This document shows positions 7,788 through 15,365 of a stretch of DNA of 30,022 bases, one piece after another. Within the stretch, counting starts at the first letter, position 1; each line of letters opens with the position of its first letter. The translations under genes and the position numbers were made by a program. The notes under the pieces are model-generated. The model had not been told where the DNA came from. It saw only the letters and a program-made list of their open reading frames with translations, and made no database searches. Location: the NCBI GenBank assembly GCA_025997675.1, contig BNUX01000031.1, positions 1-30,022 of the forward strand, read 5' to 3'. Source of the DNA: Spirochaetia bacterium. GTDB taxonomy: Bacteria; Spirochaetota; Spirochaetia; Treponematales; Breznakiellaceae.

Positions 7788-8590
7788 TGAAAATAGCAAT
7801 CACCGGAAAGGGGGGTGTCGGGAAAACCACCCTGGCTGCGATACTGGCGCGGCTGTATGCCGCCGAGGGCCGGAAGGTCCTGGCGGTGGATGTAGACCCC
7901 GATGCCAACCTGGGCTTAGCCCTTGGGTTTACCGAAGCGGAGGTGGAGGCTATCACCCCTATCTCCAAAATGAGTGACCTGATTGCCGAGCGGACAGGCT
8001 CGAACAAGGAAAACTTTGGGAAGTTCTTTAAGATCAACCCCAAGGTGGACGACATTCCTGAACTGTTCGCGAAGGAAAAAAACGGGGTTAAGTTTCTGGT
8101 GATGGGCACCGTAGAAACCGGCGGGGCCGGTTGCGTGTGCCCTGAACATGTGGTGGTCAAGCGGCTCATCTCGCACCTGGTAGTCGCCAGGGACGAGGCG
8201 GTCATCATGGATATGGAGGCCGGGCTTGAACACCTGGGCCGGGGCACCGCCGAAATGGTGGACCGGTTTATGGTGGTCATTGAGCCGGGAGAGCGAAGTA
8301 TCCAGACCTATCACAAGGTCAAATCCCTGGCGGCTGACCTGGGGGTTAAGGCGGTAAGCGTGGTGGCCAGTAAGGTCCGCGGCGCGGTGGACGAGGATTA
8401 CCTCAAAAGCCGTATACCGCCGGAAGACCTGTTCGGGTTCATCAGCTACAACGAGGAGATTATCGAGGCCGATCGCCGGGGCGTATCACCCTACGAAACC
8501 AGCGAAAAGGCACGGAACGAGATCATGAAGATCAAAGGGCGCATTGACGCTGCGTATGACGCGGCGGCTCTGGCGGCACATAAATCCTGA
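7787..8590 (+). CDS. cooC: CODH nickel-insertion ATPase
   Basis: CooC is a MinD/SIMIBI-class ATPase that loads nickel into the C-cluster of CODH. This 267-residue protein has the P-loop with signature lysine at the N-terminus (GKGGVGKTT, residues 7-15) and AVDVDPDANLGLALG just after it. A CVC motif (about residues 117-119, GAGCVCPEH) matches the dimer-interface Cys-X-Cys that binds nickel in characterised CooC. The DMEAGLEHLGRG segment is also typical. Its start overlaps the cooS stop (TGATGA), so the two are translationally coupled. In acetogens the homologue is sometimes called AcsF and linked to maturation of both CODH and ACS. Confidence 0.95.
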   Translation: MKIAITGKGGVGKTTLAAILARLYAAEGRKVLAVDVDPDANLGLALGFTEAEVEAITPISKMSDLIAERTGSNKENFGKFFKINPKVDDIPELFAKEKNGVKFLVMGTVETGGAGCVCPEHVVVKRLISHLVVARDEAVIMDMEAGLEHLGRGTAEMVDRFMVVIEPGERSIQTYHKVKSLAADLGVKAVSVVASKVRGAVDEDYLKSRIPPEDLFGFISYNEEIIEADRRGVSPYETSEKARNEIMKIKGRIDAAYDAAALAAHKS

Positions 8591-8606
8591 AGGAGAGGTG
8601 CTTAGT

Positions 8607-10754
8607 ATGAAGAAATTATTTAACCGGGTTTTTGACGGCTCCGACGAAATGTTCGCGATTGCCGAAAAAACACTCAATGAAACGGTGAAGGAACTGGGGG
8701 AGGCGACGCCGGTGGCTATGCCGAACACGGCGTACTTCCTCGCCAGTCATCTTGCCTACCTGAGCAAGAAGATTACCACCCTGGGCGAACTGAAAGCCGC
8801 CTGGGAAGAAACAAAAGCGAACTGGAAACCCCACGATCCGCGCCTGGCCGATGTCTTTAAGTGCGGCTTCGGTACGGTTCTGGCCGGCGAAGTGGTGGAA
8901 GCCTGTAAGTACGCCAAAAGCCCCACCCCCTACGGTGAGGGCGACAACCGCGAGTACTGGGGCCACATGAGCGACGCCGAAGTGCGTGAGCTTGGTGTAC
9001 CGCTGGTAACCGGGGACATTCCCGGGTTCGTGGTCATCATCGGCCCCGCCCCCTCGGACGAGGAAGCGGCTGAGCTGATCAAGGGATACCAGTCCCGGGC
9101 CATCTTTGTGTTCCTCATCGGGGGAATCATCGACCAGGCTAAGCGGCAGAAGTTGAACATGAACTTCTCCGTCCGGGTTGTCCCGGTTGGGCCGGAACTC
9201 TGGCACGTTGCCCATATCATCTCCGTGGTAAACCGGGCCGCCATGATCTTCGGTAACGTACAGCCTGGGGACCGGGATGAGTTTGATGACTATACCTTCA
9301 AGCGTATCCGGGCCTTTGTAAACGCCTTTGATCCCGTGCCGGATCTCACCGTAGCTTACGGCGGCGGCGCTATTGCCATGGGCTTCCCGGTTATCACCAA
9401 CTCCGTCAAGGACGTAATGGTGGTGCCGAAGAGCCTTATCATCAGGGAAGACACCAAGGACTGGATCGAAACCTCCCTGGAAGCCCGTGATATCAAGCTT
9501 AAGATTACCAAGGTTGACATCCCCGTGTCCTTTTCCACCGCCTTTGAAGGTGAAATCATCCGCCGGCCGGACATGTTTGTGGCCTTCAACGGTACCAAAC
9601 TGCCCTGTTTGGAATGGGTTACCACCAAGGAAGCCAAGGACATCGAAGACCACAAGATCGAAGTTATCGGGCCGGATATTGACACCATTAAGGAAGGCTC
9701 GGACTCTCAGATCGCGTTTGTTGTCGAGGTTGCCGGGAAGGCCATGCAGAAGGACTTCGAGCCTGTGTTTGAACGCCGTCTGCACCACTACTTCAACTAC
9801 GCCGAAGGTATCATGCACACCGGCCAGCGGGATCTTATTCTCGTCCGGGTCAGCAAGGCTACCATTGCCGCGGGCTTCCGCGCCAAGCACTTCGGGGAAA
9901 TCCTCTATGCCAAGCTCAAGGGCGAATTTGAGGCCATCATCGACAAGGTGCAGGTAAAGATCTATACGAAGACTGAAGACTGCGAACGGCTGAAGAAAGA
10001 GGTCAACAAGGTCTACGAGCAGCGGGATGACCGGCTCAAGTCCCTTACGGACGACAATGTGGAAGTGTTCTACAACTGCATCCTCTGCCAGTCATTCTCC
10101 CCCGCCCACGTCTGCGTTGTTACCCCGGAACGGCTGGGTCTCTGCGGCGCGGTCTCCTGGCTTGACGCCAAGGCCACCAACGAGATTGACCCCAACGGCT
10201 CCTGCCAGATCGTTACCAAAGAACGGGTGATTGATGAAAAGCTCGGTGTCTGGGAAGACGTCAACGAAGCGGTACAGCAAGCCTCCCACGGCGCCCTCCA
10301 GGCGGTTACCCTCTATTCCATTATGCAGGACCCCATGACCAGCTGCGGCTGTTTCGAGTGTATCTGCGGACTTGAGGCAACTACCAATGGTGTGGTTATT
10401 GTGAACCGGGAACACCAGGGCAAGACCCCGGTAGGCATGTCCTTCTCGGAACTGGCCTCCATGACCGGCGGCGGTGTTCAGACACCGGGCTTCATGGGAC
10501 ACGGGAAGCAGTTCATCAGCTCCAAGAAGTTTATGGCAGCCGAAGGCGGCCCCGCGCGTATCGTGTGGATGCCCAAGGCTCTCAAGGACTTGGTGGGACC
10601 AAAGCTTAATGCAACGGCAAAAGAACTCTACGGGATCGACAACTTTGTTGAGATGATCGCCGACGAGACGGTTACCGAGGAAGAACCGGAAAAACTGGTG
10701 GAATTCCTGAATGGGAAAGGCCACCCGGTACTGAAACTTGAACCCCTGATGTAA
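8607..10754 (+). CDS. acsB: Acetyl-CoA synthase, CODH/ACS alpha subunit
   Basis: AcsB condenses CO, a corrinoid-bound methyl group and CoA into acetyl-CoA. The protein is 715 residues, close to the usual 730. A-cluster ligands are all present: Cys491, Cys494, Cys503 and Cys513 for the Fe4S4 part, then the CGC motif Cys580-Gly-Cys582 that holds the distal nickel. The spacing matches that of the characterised enzyme. The N-terminal CODH-docking domain and the glycine-rich VAYGGGAIAMGFPV segment are also seen. The start is ATG 8607, six bases after GAAGGAGAGG; the open frame continues upstream without such a site. It lies 16 bases after cooC in the same operon, and a strong hairpin follows it. 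Confidence 0.97.
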   Translation: MKKLFNRVFDGSDEMFAIAEKTLNETVKELGEATPVAMPNTAYFLASHLAYLSKKITTLGELKAAWEETKANWKPHDPRLADVFKCGFGTVLAGEVVEACKYAKSPTPYGEGDNREYWGHMSDAEVRELGVPLVTGDIPGFVVIIGPAPSDEEAAELIKGYQSRAIFVFLIGGIIDQAKRQKLNMNFSVRVVPVGPELWHVAHIISVVNRAAMIFGNVQPGDRDEFDDYTFKRIRAFVNAFDPVPDLTVAYGGGAIAMGFPVITNSVKDVMVVPKSLIIREDTKDWIETSLEARDIKLKITKVDIPVSFSTAFEGEIIRRPDMFVAFNGTKLPCLEWVTTKEAKDIEDHKIEVIGPDIDTIKEGSDSQIAFVVEVAGKAMQKDFEPVFERRLHHYFNYAEGIMHTGQRDLILVRVSKATIAAGFRAKHFGEILYAKLKGEFEAIIDKVQVKIYTKTEDCERLKKEVNKVYEQRDDRLKSLTDDNVEVFYNCILCQSFSPAHVCVVTPERLGLCGAVSWLDAKATNEIDPNGSCQIVTKERVIDEKLGVWEDVNEAVQQASHGALQAVTLYSIMQDPMTSCGCFECICGLEATTNGVVIVNREHQGKTPVGMSFSELASMTGGGVQTPGFMGHGKQFISSKKFMAAEGGPARIVWMPKALKDLVGPKLNATAKELYGIDNFVEMIADETVTEEEPEKLVEFLNGKGHPVLKLEPLM

Positions 10755-10772
10755 TCAGGTCAAAGAGATAGG

Positions 10773-10810
10773 GCAAGGCGGGACATACCCGCCTTGCTCT
10801 GTTATTATTT
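10773..10810 (+). terminator. Strong hairpin between acsB and acsD
   Basis: GCAAGGCGGG (10773-10782) pairs perfectly with CCCGCCTTGC (10788-10797) around a 5-base ACATA loop. A T-rich run (TTATTATTTTTT) follows from 10802. It has the form of an intrinsic terminator but lies between genes of one pathway. It may be partial, or may act as an mRNA processing or stabilising element. Confidence 0.7.
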
Positions 10811-10831
10811 TTTCCTAAAGAGGAGAGTGTT

Positions 10832-11779
10832 ATGGCATTTAAACGCGTTCCGCAAAAATTCCCGTCGTCGATCAAAGAGGTAAAGATCGGCGCCGGGGAC
10901 AAAGCTGTTACATTTGGGGGGCAAAGTGTACTCCCGTTCTACAGCTTTGACGAGAAGATCAAGAATCCTCCCCTGGTGGGTGTGGAGGTTTCCGACCTGG
11001 GCCCGAACCGGGATCTGCCTGAATTAGGCAAGTTTTATGAAGGGGCAAAGACCATCGCCGAAGTGGCGAAAAAGGCCGCCACGATTCCCGGCGCCAGCTT
11101 TGTTGCCCTCTCGCTGGAAAGCGCCGACCCCAACGGAGCGGACAAGTCTATAGAAGACTGCGTGAAGCTCGCGAAGGAAGTGGCGGATGCGGTGGGCGGA
11201 TTCCCCCTGGTAATCCAAGGCAGCAAGAACGTTGAAAAAGACGGTGATCTCTTAGTAAAGGTTGCCGAAGCGCTGTCCGGAAAGAACGTGCTTCTCATGT
11301 CCGCCAAGGAAGATAACCACAAGAAGATCGCCGTTGGCGCGGTTCAGGCCTACGGGCAGAATGTCGCTGCGGAATCTGCGGTAGATATCAACCTGGCCAA
11401 GCAGCTGAACGTATTGATCATCCAGATGGGGATCAAACACGAAAACATTGTCATGAACACCGGGTCCGCTTCTGCGGGCTATGGGTTTGAGTATGTAGTT
11501 TCAACCATGGAACGGATCAAGCTGGCCGCCCTGACCCAGAACGATGACAAGCTCCAGGTACCCATCATCACCCCGGTGAGTGAGCAGACCTGGAACGTTG
11601 GCGAATCCTTCAAGAGCGAAGCGGAAGCGCCCAAAGGTTGGGGTCCCCAGGAACAGCGGGGTATCGCCATGGAAATTGCTACGGCCTCTGCGGTGTTAGC
11701 CGCCGGCACTGATGCTGTCATTCTGCGCCATCCCGCATCGGTTGCCGCAGTATCAAAACTTATTGCGGCGCTGGTATAA
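10832..11779 (+). CDS. acsD: Corrinoid iron-sulfur protein, small subunit
   Basis: AcsD is the TIM-barrel subunit that, with AcsC, forms the corrinoid iron-sulfur protein carrying the methyl group from AcsE to AcsB. The 315-residue length fits the family. Recognisable segments are the N-terminal FKRVPQKFPSSIKEVKIG, VGVEVSDLGPNRDLPELGKFY, the LSLESADPNG loop and MNTGSASAGYGFEYVVSTMERIK. AAGAGGAGAG precedes the ATG. It follows the acsB hairpin by about 20 bases and is followed by acsC after 10 bases, so acsD and acsC are surely co-translated. Confidence 0.95.
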   Translation: MAFKRVPQKFPSSIKEVKIGAGDKAVTFGGQSVLPFYSFDEKIKNPPLVGVEVSDLGPNRDLPELGKFYEGAKTIAEVAKKAATIPGASFVALSLESADPNGADKSIEDCVKLAKEVADAVGGFPLVIQGSKNVEKDGDLLVKVAEALSGKNVLLMSAKEDNHKKIAVGAVQAYGQNVAAESAVDINLAKQLNVLIIQMGIKHENIVMNTGSASAGYGFEYVVSTMERIKLAALTQNDDKLQVPIITPVSEQTWNVGESFKSEAEAPKGWGPQEQRGIAMEIATASAVLAAGTDAVILRHPASVAAVSKLIAALV

Positions 11780-11789
11780 GGAGGAAAGA

Positions 11790-13115
11790 ATGGCTTTGAA
11801 AGGAATGGACATATTTAAATTATTGCCCAAATCAAACTGCAAAAAGTGCGGTAACCCCACTTGTATGGCCTTCGCGATGAAGGTTGCTGCGGGTGGGATC
11901 ACCATCGACAAGTGTCCGGACATCTCTGCGGACGCACTGGCCGCCTTGAGCGAGGCTTCGGCCCCCCCCATGAAGAAGCTTGCCTTTGGCAAGGATCTCC
12001 AGCTCGGCGGCGAGACCGTGCTCTTCCGGCACGACAAGACCTTTGTATCCAAGAGCCTCTACTCGGTGTCGGTTTCCGCCGCCGACGTGGATGCGAAACT
12101 GCCCGGAATCCAGCTCATTGACTACGACCGTATCGGCGAGCAGATGAGGGTGGATGTGATCAACGTAGAATTTTCAGGGGATTCCGGCAAGTTTGTTGAA
12201 GCGGCGAAGAAAGCCCAGGGCGCAGGCCGGGCCGGCATCATCCTGGAAGTGACCGATGCGGCTGCCGCGAAAGCCGCCCTTGATGCGGTGAAGGCCGACA
12301 AGCCCATCCTCAACGGCGCCAACGCCGGTAACTGGGAAGCCTTTAACAAGCTTGCTACCGAAGCCGGTGTTATCCTTGGTGTCGGCGGAAAGAACCTGGA
12401 CGAAATCTACGACACGGTTCTGAAACTGGAGGGCGCCGGGAACAAGAACCTGGTGGTTGATGTGACCGCCGGTTCCATTAAAGAGTCCTTTGCCAACGCG
12501 GTGGAACTCCGCCGGGCAGCCCTGAAAGACAATGACCGCAGTTCCGGCTATCCCAGCATCGTGAACCTCCACAAGCTGGCCCCGAATGACGAGAATCTGC
12601 AGGTCGCGCTTGCCTCGTTGTTCACCCTGAAATACGGTTCGATCATCATCCTGAGCACCATAAGCTATGCCACGGCGCTGCCCCTGTACGGCCTGCGGCA
12701 GAATGTCTTCACCGACCCCCAGAAGCCCATGAAGATGGAGCCGAAGATCTACCCGGTCAACGGCGCGGACGAAAATGCCATCGTGGCCCTCACCGTGGAC
12801 TTTGCCCTGTCCTACTTCGTTATCAACGGCGAACTGGAACGGAGCGGGGTGCCGGTAAACCTGGTGGTTGCCGATGCCGGCGGGTATTCGGTATTGACCT
12901 CCTGGGCGGCGGGAAAATTCTCCGCCGGTACCATTTCCAAGTTCTTTAAGGAAGCGGGTATTGAAGGCAAGGTGAAGAGCCGCAACCTCCTTATCCCCGG
13001 CAAGGTAGCCGTCCTGAAGGGTGAACTGGAAGAGAATCTGCCGGGCTGGAAGATCCTGGTAGGCCCCAACGAAGCCGCCGGTGTTGTAAAGTGGCTCAAG
13101 GACTTTAAGGGTTAA
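11790..13115 (+). CDS. acsC: Corrinoid iron-sulfur protein, large subunit
   Basis: AcsC binds a cobamide and one Fe4S4 cluster. The 441-residue protein starts with the expected cluster motif: Cys17, Cys20, Cys25 and Cys42 (NCKKCGNPTC and DKCPD). A TIM barrel and the C-terminal Rossmann-like corrinoid-binding domain follow (VVADAGGYSVLTSWAAGKFS, about 379-398). The start is ATG 11790, seven bases after AAGGAGG. No reactivator (RACo/AcsV-type ferredoxin) is found next to it in this window, although many acetogens encode one in the acs cluster. Reductive activation must be encoded elsewhere. Confidence 0.95.
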   Translation: MALKGMDIFKLLPKSNCKKCGNPTCMAFAMKVAAGGITIDKCPDISADALAALSEASAPPMKKLAFGKDLQLGGETVLFRHDKTFVSKSLYSVSVSAADVDAKLPGIQLIDYDRIGEQMRVDVINVEFSGDSGKFVEAAKKAQGAGRAGIILEVTDAAAAKAALDAVKADKPILNGANAGNWEAFNKLATEAGVILGVGGKNLDEIYDTVLKLEGAGNKNLVVDVTAGSIKESFANAVELRRAALKDNDRSSGYPSIVNLHKLAPNDENLQVALASLFTLKYGSIIILSTISYATALPLYGLRQNVFTDPQKPMKMEPKIYPVNGADENAIVALTVDFALSYFVINGELERSGVPVNLVVADAGGYSVLTSWAAGKFSAGTISKFFKEAGIEGKVKSRNLLIPGKVAVLKGELEENLPGWKILVGPNEAAGVVKWLKDFKG

Positions 13116-13136
13116 TTGTTGATTTTTGATTGAAGG

Positions 13137-13162
13137 CCCCGCTGCACTGCGGCGGGGTTTTT
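13137..13162 (+). terminator. Intrinsic terminator after acsC
   Basis: CCCCGC (13137-13142) pairs with GCGGGG (13152-13157), followed directly by TTTTT. It divides the corrinoid-protein genes from acsE. Confidence 0.75.
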
Positions 13163-13185
13163 GATGTCCCTGTAACGGGGCGTCG

Positions 13186-13215
13186 GATACCTTGTAGGTA
13201 TCGTAAAACTTTTTT
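13186..13215 (+). promoter_or_regulatory. Small hairpin and T-run in the acsE leader
   Basis: GATACC (13186-13191) and GGTATC (13197-13202) form a 6-bp stem with loop TTGTA, followed by TTTTTT at 13210-13215 just before the GAGGAG ribosome binding site. It could attenuate acsE or be a second weak terminator. No clear promoter was seen between 13163 and 13226. Confidence 0.35.
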
Positions 13216-13226
13216 GAGGAGCATGT

Positions 13227-14012
13227 ATGGGTAAATTTATCGTTATTGGTGAGCGTATTCACTGTATCTCCCCGGCTATCAAAGCGGCCATGGAGAATAA
13301 AGATCCGGAACCGATTAAGAAGCGGGCGAAGGAACAACTTGATGCGGGGGCCACCTACCTGGACCTGAACATCGGGCCGGCGGAAAAGGGCGGCGAGGAA
13401 CTGATGCAGTGGGGCGTAAAGCTTCTGCAGGAAAACTTCGACAATGTGCCGATTGCCCTTGATACGGCAAACAAGAAGGCCATTGAAGCGGGAATCAAGG
13501 TATACAACCGCGCCAAGGGCAAGCCGATTGTCAATTCCGCCGATGCGGGTGACCGGATTTCCTACATTGACGTTGCCGCGGCCAATGACGCCATCGTTAT
13601 TGCCCTGGCATCCAAGGCCGGCGTTCCCTCCGACAACGAAGAGCGGCAGGGCTATGTTCTGGAAATGCTGGAATACGGCATGAACCTGGGCATGGATGCG
13701 GCGGATCTGTGGTTTGACCCCCTGTTCCTGGTTATCAAGGGTATGCAGGAAAAACAGCAGGAGACCCTGTCGTTTATCAAATGGCTTTCCGAGCAGGGCT
13801 TTAACTCCACCGGCGGCCTCTCCAATGTGTCCAACATGATGCCCAAGACCCTTAGGCCCATTGTGGACTCCTACATGGTCGCCATGTGTATCGGCAACGG
13901 CCTTACATCGGCCATCGTGAACCCCTGCGATGTGCAATTGATGCAGGGTATTAAGAGCGCCGACATCATCATGAACCAGTCCTTGTTCAGCGACTCATTC
14001 CTGGAGCTGTAG
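13227..14012 (+). CDS. acsE: Methyl-THF:corrinoid protein methyltransferase
   Basis: AcsE transfers the methyl group of 5-methyltetrahydrofolate to the cobalt of AcsCD, joining the methyl and carbonyl branches of the pathway. The 261-residue single-domain pterin-binding TIM barrel matches the family length. Characteristic segments are VIGERIHCISPAI at the N-terminus, DAGATYLDLNIGPA (about 38-51), KPIVNSADAG (98-107), DLWFDPLFLVI, and STGGLSNVSNMMP, with an asparagine in the pterin loop. The ATG at 13227 follows GAGGAG. It begins a second gene group (acsE, His-rich gene, cooT, small gene) spaced by overlaps of a few bases. Confidence 0.95.
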   Translation: MGKFIVIGERIHCISPAIKAAMENKDPEPIKKRAKEQLDAGATYLDLNIGPAEKGGEELMQWGVKLLQENFDNVPIALDTANKKAIEAGIKVYNRAKGKPIVNSADAGDRISYIDVAAANDAIVIALASKAGVPSDNEERQGYVLEMLEYGMNLGMDAADLWFDPLFLVIKGMQEKQQETLSFIKWLSEQGFNSTGGLSNVSNMMPKTLRPIVDSYMVAMCIGNGLTSAIVNPCDVQLMQGIKSADIIMNQSLFSDSFLEL

Positions 14013-14014
14013 TT

Positions 14015-14332
14015 ATGTCAGATGATCATGCCCATACCCACACCCATAGTCATGCCCACGAGCATGGGCATGATCATCTCCATGATCATGCGCACGAACA
14101 TCCACACGACCACGGTCATGGCGTCGGCGATTTAACCAAGCTTAAAACCCTACTGAAGTATATGCTGGATCACAACCGGGAACATGCGGTTGAGCTGGGT
14201 GGTCTTGCACACAATCTCTACCACGCCGGGCAGCATGAATCGGCGGATATCATCACTAATGCGGTGAAGGACTTTGAAACGGGGTCTGATAAACTCGCCA
14301 AGGCTTTAGAGCTTGTTAAGGACGGTAAGTGA
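14015..14332 (+). CDS. His-rich nickel-binding protein, CooJ-like role
   Basis: This 105-residue protein opens with 16 histidines in residues 5-35, alternating with other residues (HAHTHTHSHAHEHGHDH). A helical domain follows (LKTLLKYMLDHNREHAVELGGLAHNLY, about 43-69). The His-rich part can bind nickel or another divalent metal. The gene lies between acsE and cooT, and in Rhodospirillum the cooCTJ genes include CooJ, a His-rich nickel chaperone. Here the His tract is at the N-terminus rather than the C-terminus, and I see no sequence homology to CooJ, so a similar role is an inference. It may be a nickel store or chaperone for CooS and AcsB. Confidence 0.75.
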   Translation: MSDDHAHTHTHSHAHEHGHDHLHDHAHEHPHDHGHGVGDLTKLKTLLKYMLDHNREHAVELGGLAHNLYHAGQHESADIITNAVKDFETGSDKLAKALELVKDGK

Positions 14333-14523
14333 TGTGCCTTTCTACGGCCTATGAACTGGGCGCGGGCGGCGAGCGGAAACAGCTCTGCGAATATGTCAGC
14401 GGTATTAAGGTGCTGGGGGATACCATAACCCTTACCGACCTTATGGGGCAGGATATTAGCGTTACCGGGATGCTGGAAAGCGTGGACCTGATAAAGAACG
14501 CTATAACGATCAAGACAAAATGA
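14332..14523 (+). CDS. cooT: CooT-family nickel-binding protein
   Basis: The 63-residue protein begins Met-Cys. In characterised CooT, Cys2 is the nickel ligand. The remaining pattern (GIKVLGDTITLTDLMGQDISVTG, then ESVDLIKNAITI) is the small beta-barrel typical of CooT. I start it at ATG 14332 rather than the GTG three bases earlier because that puts the cysteine at position 2 and gives a TGATG overlap with the upstream stop. CooT is thought to help deliver nickel to CODH. It sits with the His-rich gene, and cooC is nearby, so a full nickel maturation set is encoded in this locus. Confidence 0.85.
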   Translation: MCLSTAYELGAGGERKQLCEYVSGIKVLGDTITLTDLMGQDISVTGMLESVDLIKNAITIKTK

Positions 14524-14753
14524 AAAAAAAATACGAAATGATTCGGGAGATCTTCAATTCTTGTTCGCGGAACCAGATGCGGGATGTGGATGTGCAGGAG
14601 ATCCAGACCGATGATGTGGACGCTTACCTTGCCGGGCTGTACGCCGGGGAATCTTATACCAGCGAAAAAAGCGTGAATGAAAATGGGATGGTGGTGTTTG
14701 ATATCGACGCCTCCGGGCTGGTACAGCGGGTTTCGTTTACGGAAATTCGGTAG
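14520..14753 (+). CDS. Small unknown protein coupled to cooT
   Basis: The 77-residue protein has its start codon in an ATGA overlap with the cooT stop, so the two are translationally coupled. It has an N-terminal helix (KYEMIREIFNSC), a CSRNQMRDVDVQEI stretch, and a C-terminal beta-like VFDIDASGLVQRVSFTEI. I have the impression that similar small proteins sit at the end of acs clusters in other acetogens, but I cannot confirm this. There is one cysteine (Cys15), no P-loop and no membrane segment. It is a good candidate for an undescribed CODH/ACS accessory factor. Confidence 0.6.
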   Translation: MKKKYEMIREIFNSCSRNQMRDVDVQEIQTDDVDAYLAGLYAGESYTSEKSVNENGMVVFDIDASGLVQRVSFTEIR

Positions 14754-14896
14754 GGTATCCGACGGTTAAGCCCGAAAGGACTCAGGTAACATCTTAAAAA
14801 GAAGAACCGTACAGATTTTATAATAAAATAGTAAAAGTTTTATATGCTGACATTGAGGCAACAAATAATTTTCTTCTCCCGATGGTTTTAAAAAAA

Positions 14897-14924
14897 GTCT
14901 CCCCGGTTAGGGGAGGCTTTTTTT
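14897..14924. terminator. Bidirectional terminator
   Basis: CTCCCC (14899-14904) pairs with GGGGAG (14910-14915), extended by G-C and T-G pairs at the base. It is flanked by an A-run on the left (14887-14896) and a T-run on the right (14918-14924). It fits both the forward acsE group and the convergent histone-like gene. The 130 bases between 14754 and 14886 are AT-rich and hold no gene I can support. Confidence 0.85.
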
Positions 14925-14928
14925 GTAC

Positions 14929-15126
14929 TTACACCTTGGGCTTGGGGGCCGCAGGCTTACGAGCTCTTTTGGCAGGGGCTTTTTTCGCCGGTTTGGCGGC
15001 GGGTTTCGCGTCGGCCTTCAATGCCGATGCATACGCTTTTCCCGCAGCAACAACCTGCTTGGTGAGTTCAGTCTGTTTCTTAAACAGGTTCTGAAGATCT
15101 TTAAGAGCTTTTTCTGATTTTGCCAT
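14929..15126 (-). CDS. Histone H1-like basic DNA-binding protein
   Basis: The 65-residue protein has a short helical N-terminus (SEKALKDLQNLFKKQTELTKQVV) and a Lys/Ala/Pro-rich tail (AKPAAKPAKKAPAKRARKP). This is like bacterial histone-H1 homologues (HctB or PAKKA-type tails). AAAAGGAGA lies seven bases before the ATG. It likely binds DNA non-specifically and affects nucleoid compaction. Low-complexity tails of this kind evolve quickly, so the name rests on composition more than on homology. Confidence 0.65.
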   Translation of the reverse strand: MAKSEKALKDLQNLFKKQTELTKQVVAAGKAYASALKADAKPAAKPAKKAPAKRARKPAAPKPKV

Positions 15127-15225
15127 TGTATTCTCCTTTTAAGGATATTAACACAATTTATTTAGACGTGTCTATACAATTATCGTAAAAAAAAGCTTAT
15201 TTAGTAAATATGATTTTACTTATCA

Positions 15226-15298
15226 TGATCCAGGGCTGAATCGAACAGCCGACCTGCCGCTTAGGAGGCGGCCGCTCTATCCCCTGAGCTACTGGACC
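15226..15298 (-). tRNA. tRNA-Arg(CCU)
   Basis: Read on the reverse strand, the sequence folds as a 73-nt cloverleaf. The acceptor stem is GGTCCAG with CTGGATC (one G-T pair). The D arm is GCTC...GAGC. The anticodon stem is GCCGC/GCGGC with loop CTCCTAA, giving anticodon CCT for AGG codons. The T arm is GGCTG-TTCGATT-CAGCC, and the discriminator is A. The 3' CCA is not encoded. Confidence 0.95.
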
Positions 15299-15329
15299 TT
15301 CCTATAGGTATACCCTTTATCGGGAGTAT

Positions 15330-15359
15330 CTGTCAATGTTTTAGGAAATAATTTATAGT
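15330..15359 (+). promoter_or_regulatory. Possible promoter placing the MATE start at +1
   Basis: CTGTCA (15330-15335), an 18-base spacer, then TATAGT (15354-15359). Transcription would begin about at the ATG at 15366, and no Shine-Dalgarno is visible at the right distance, so the transcript may be leaderless. Confidence 0.4.
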
Positions 15360-15365
15360 TTTCTC

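Noticed and set aside
13181..14764. An 11-base inverted repeat (CGTCGGATACC at 13181, GGTATCCGACG at 14754) flanking the acsE to small-gene block, suggesting a mobile cassette
   Set aside because: About a hundred 11-base inverted matches are expected by chance in 30 kb. There are no target-site duplications or transposase, and the left copy is part of a local hairpin.
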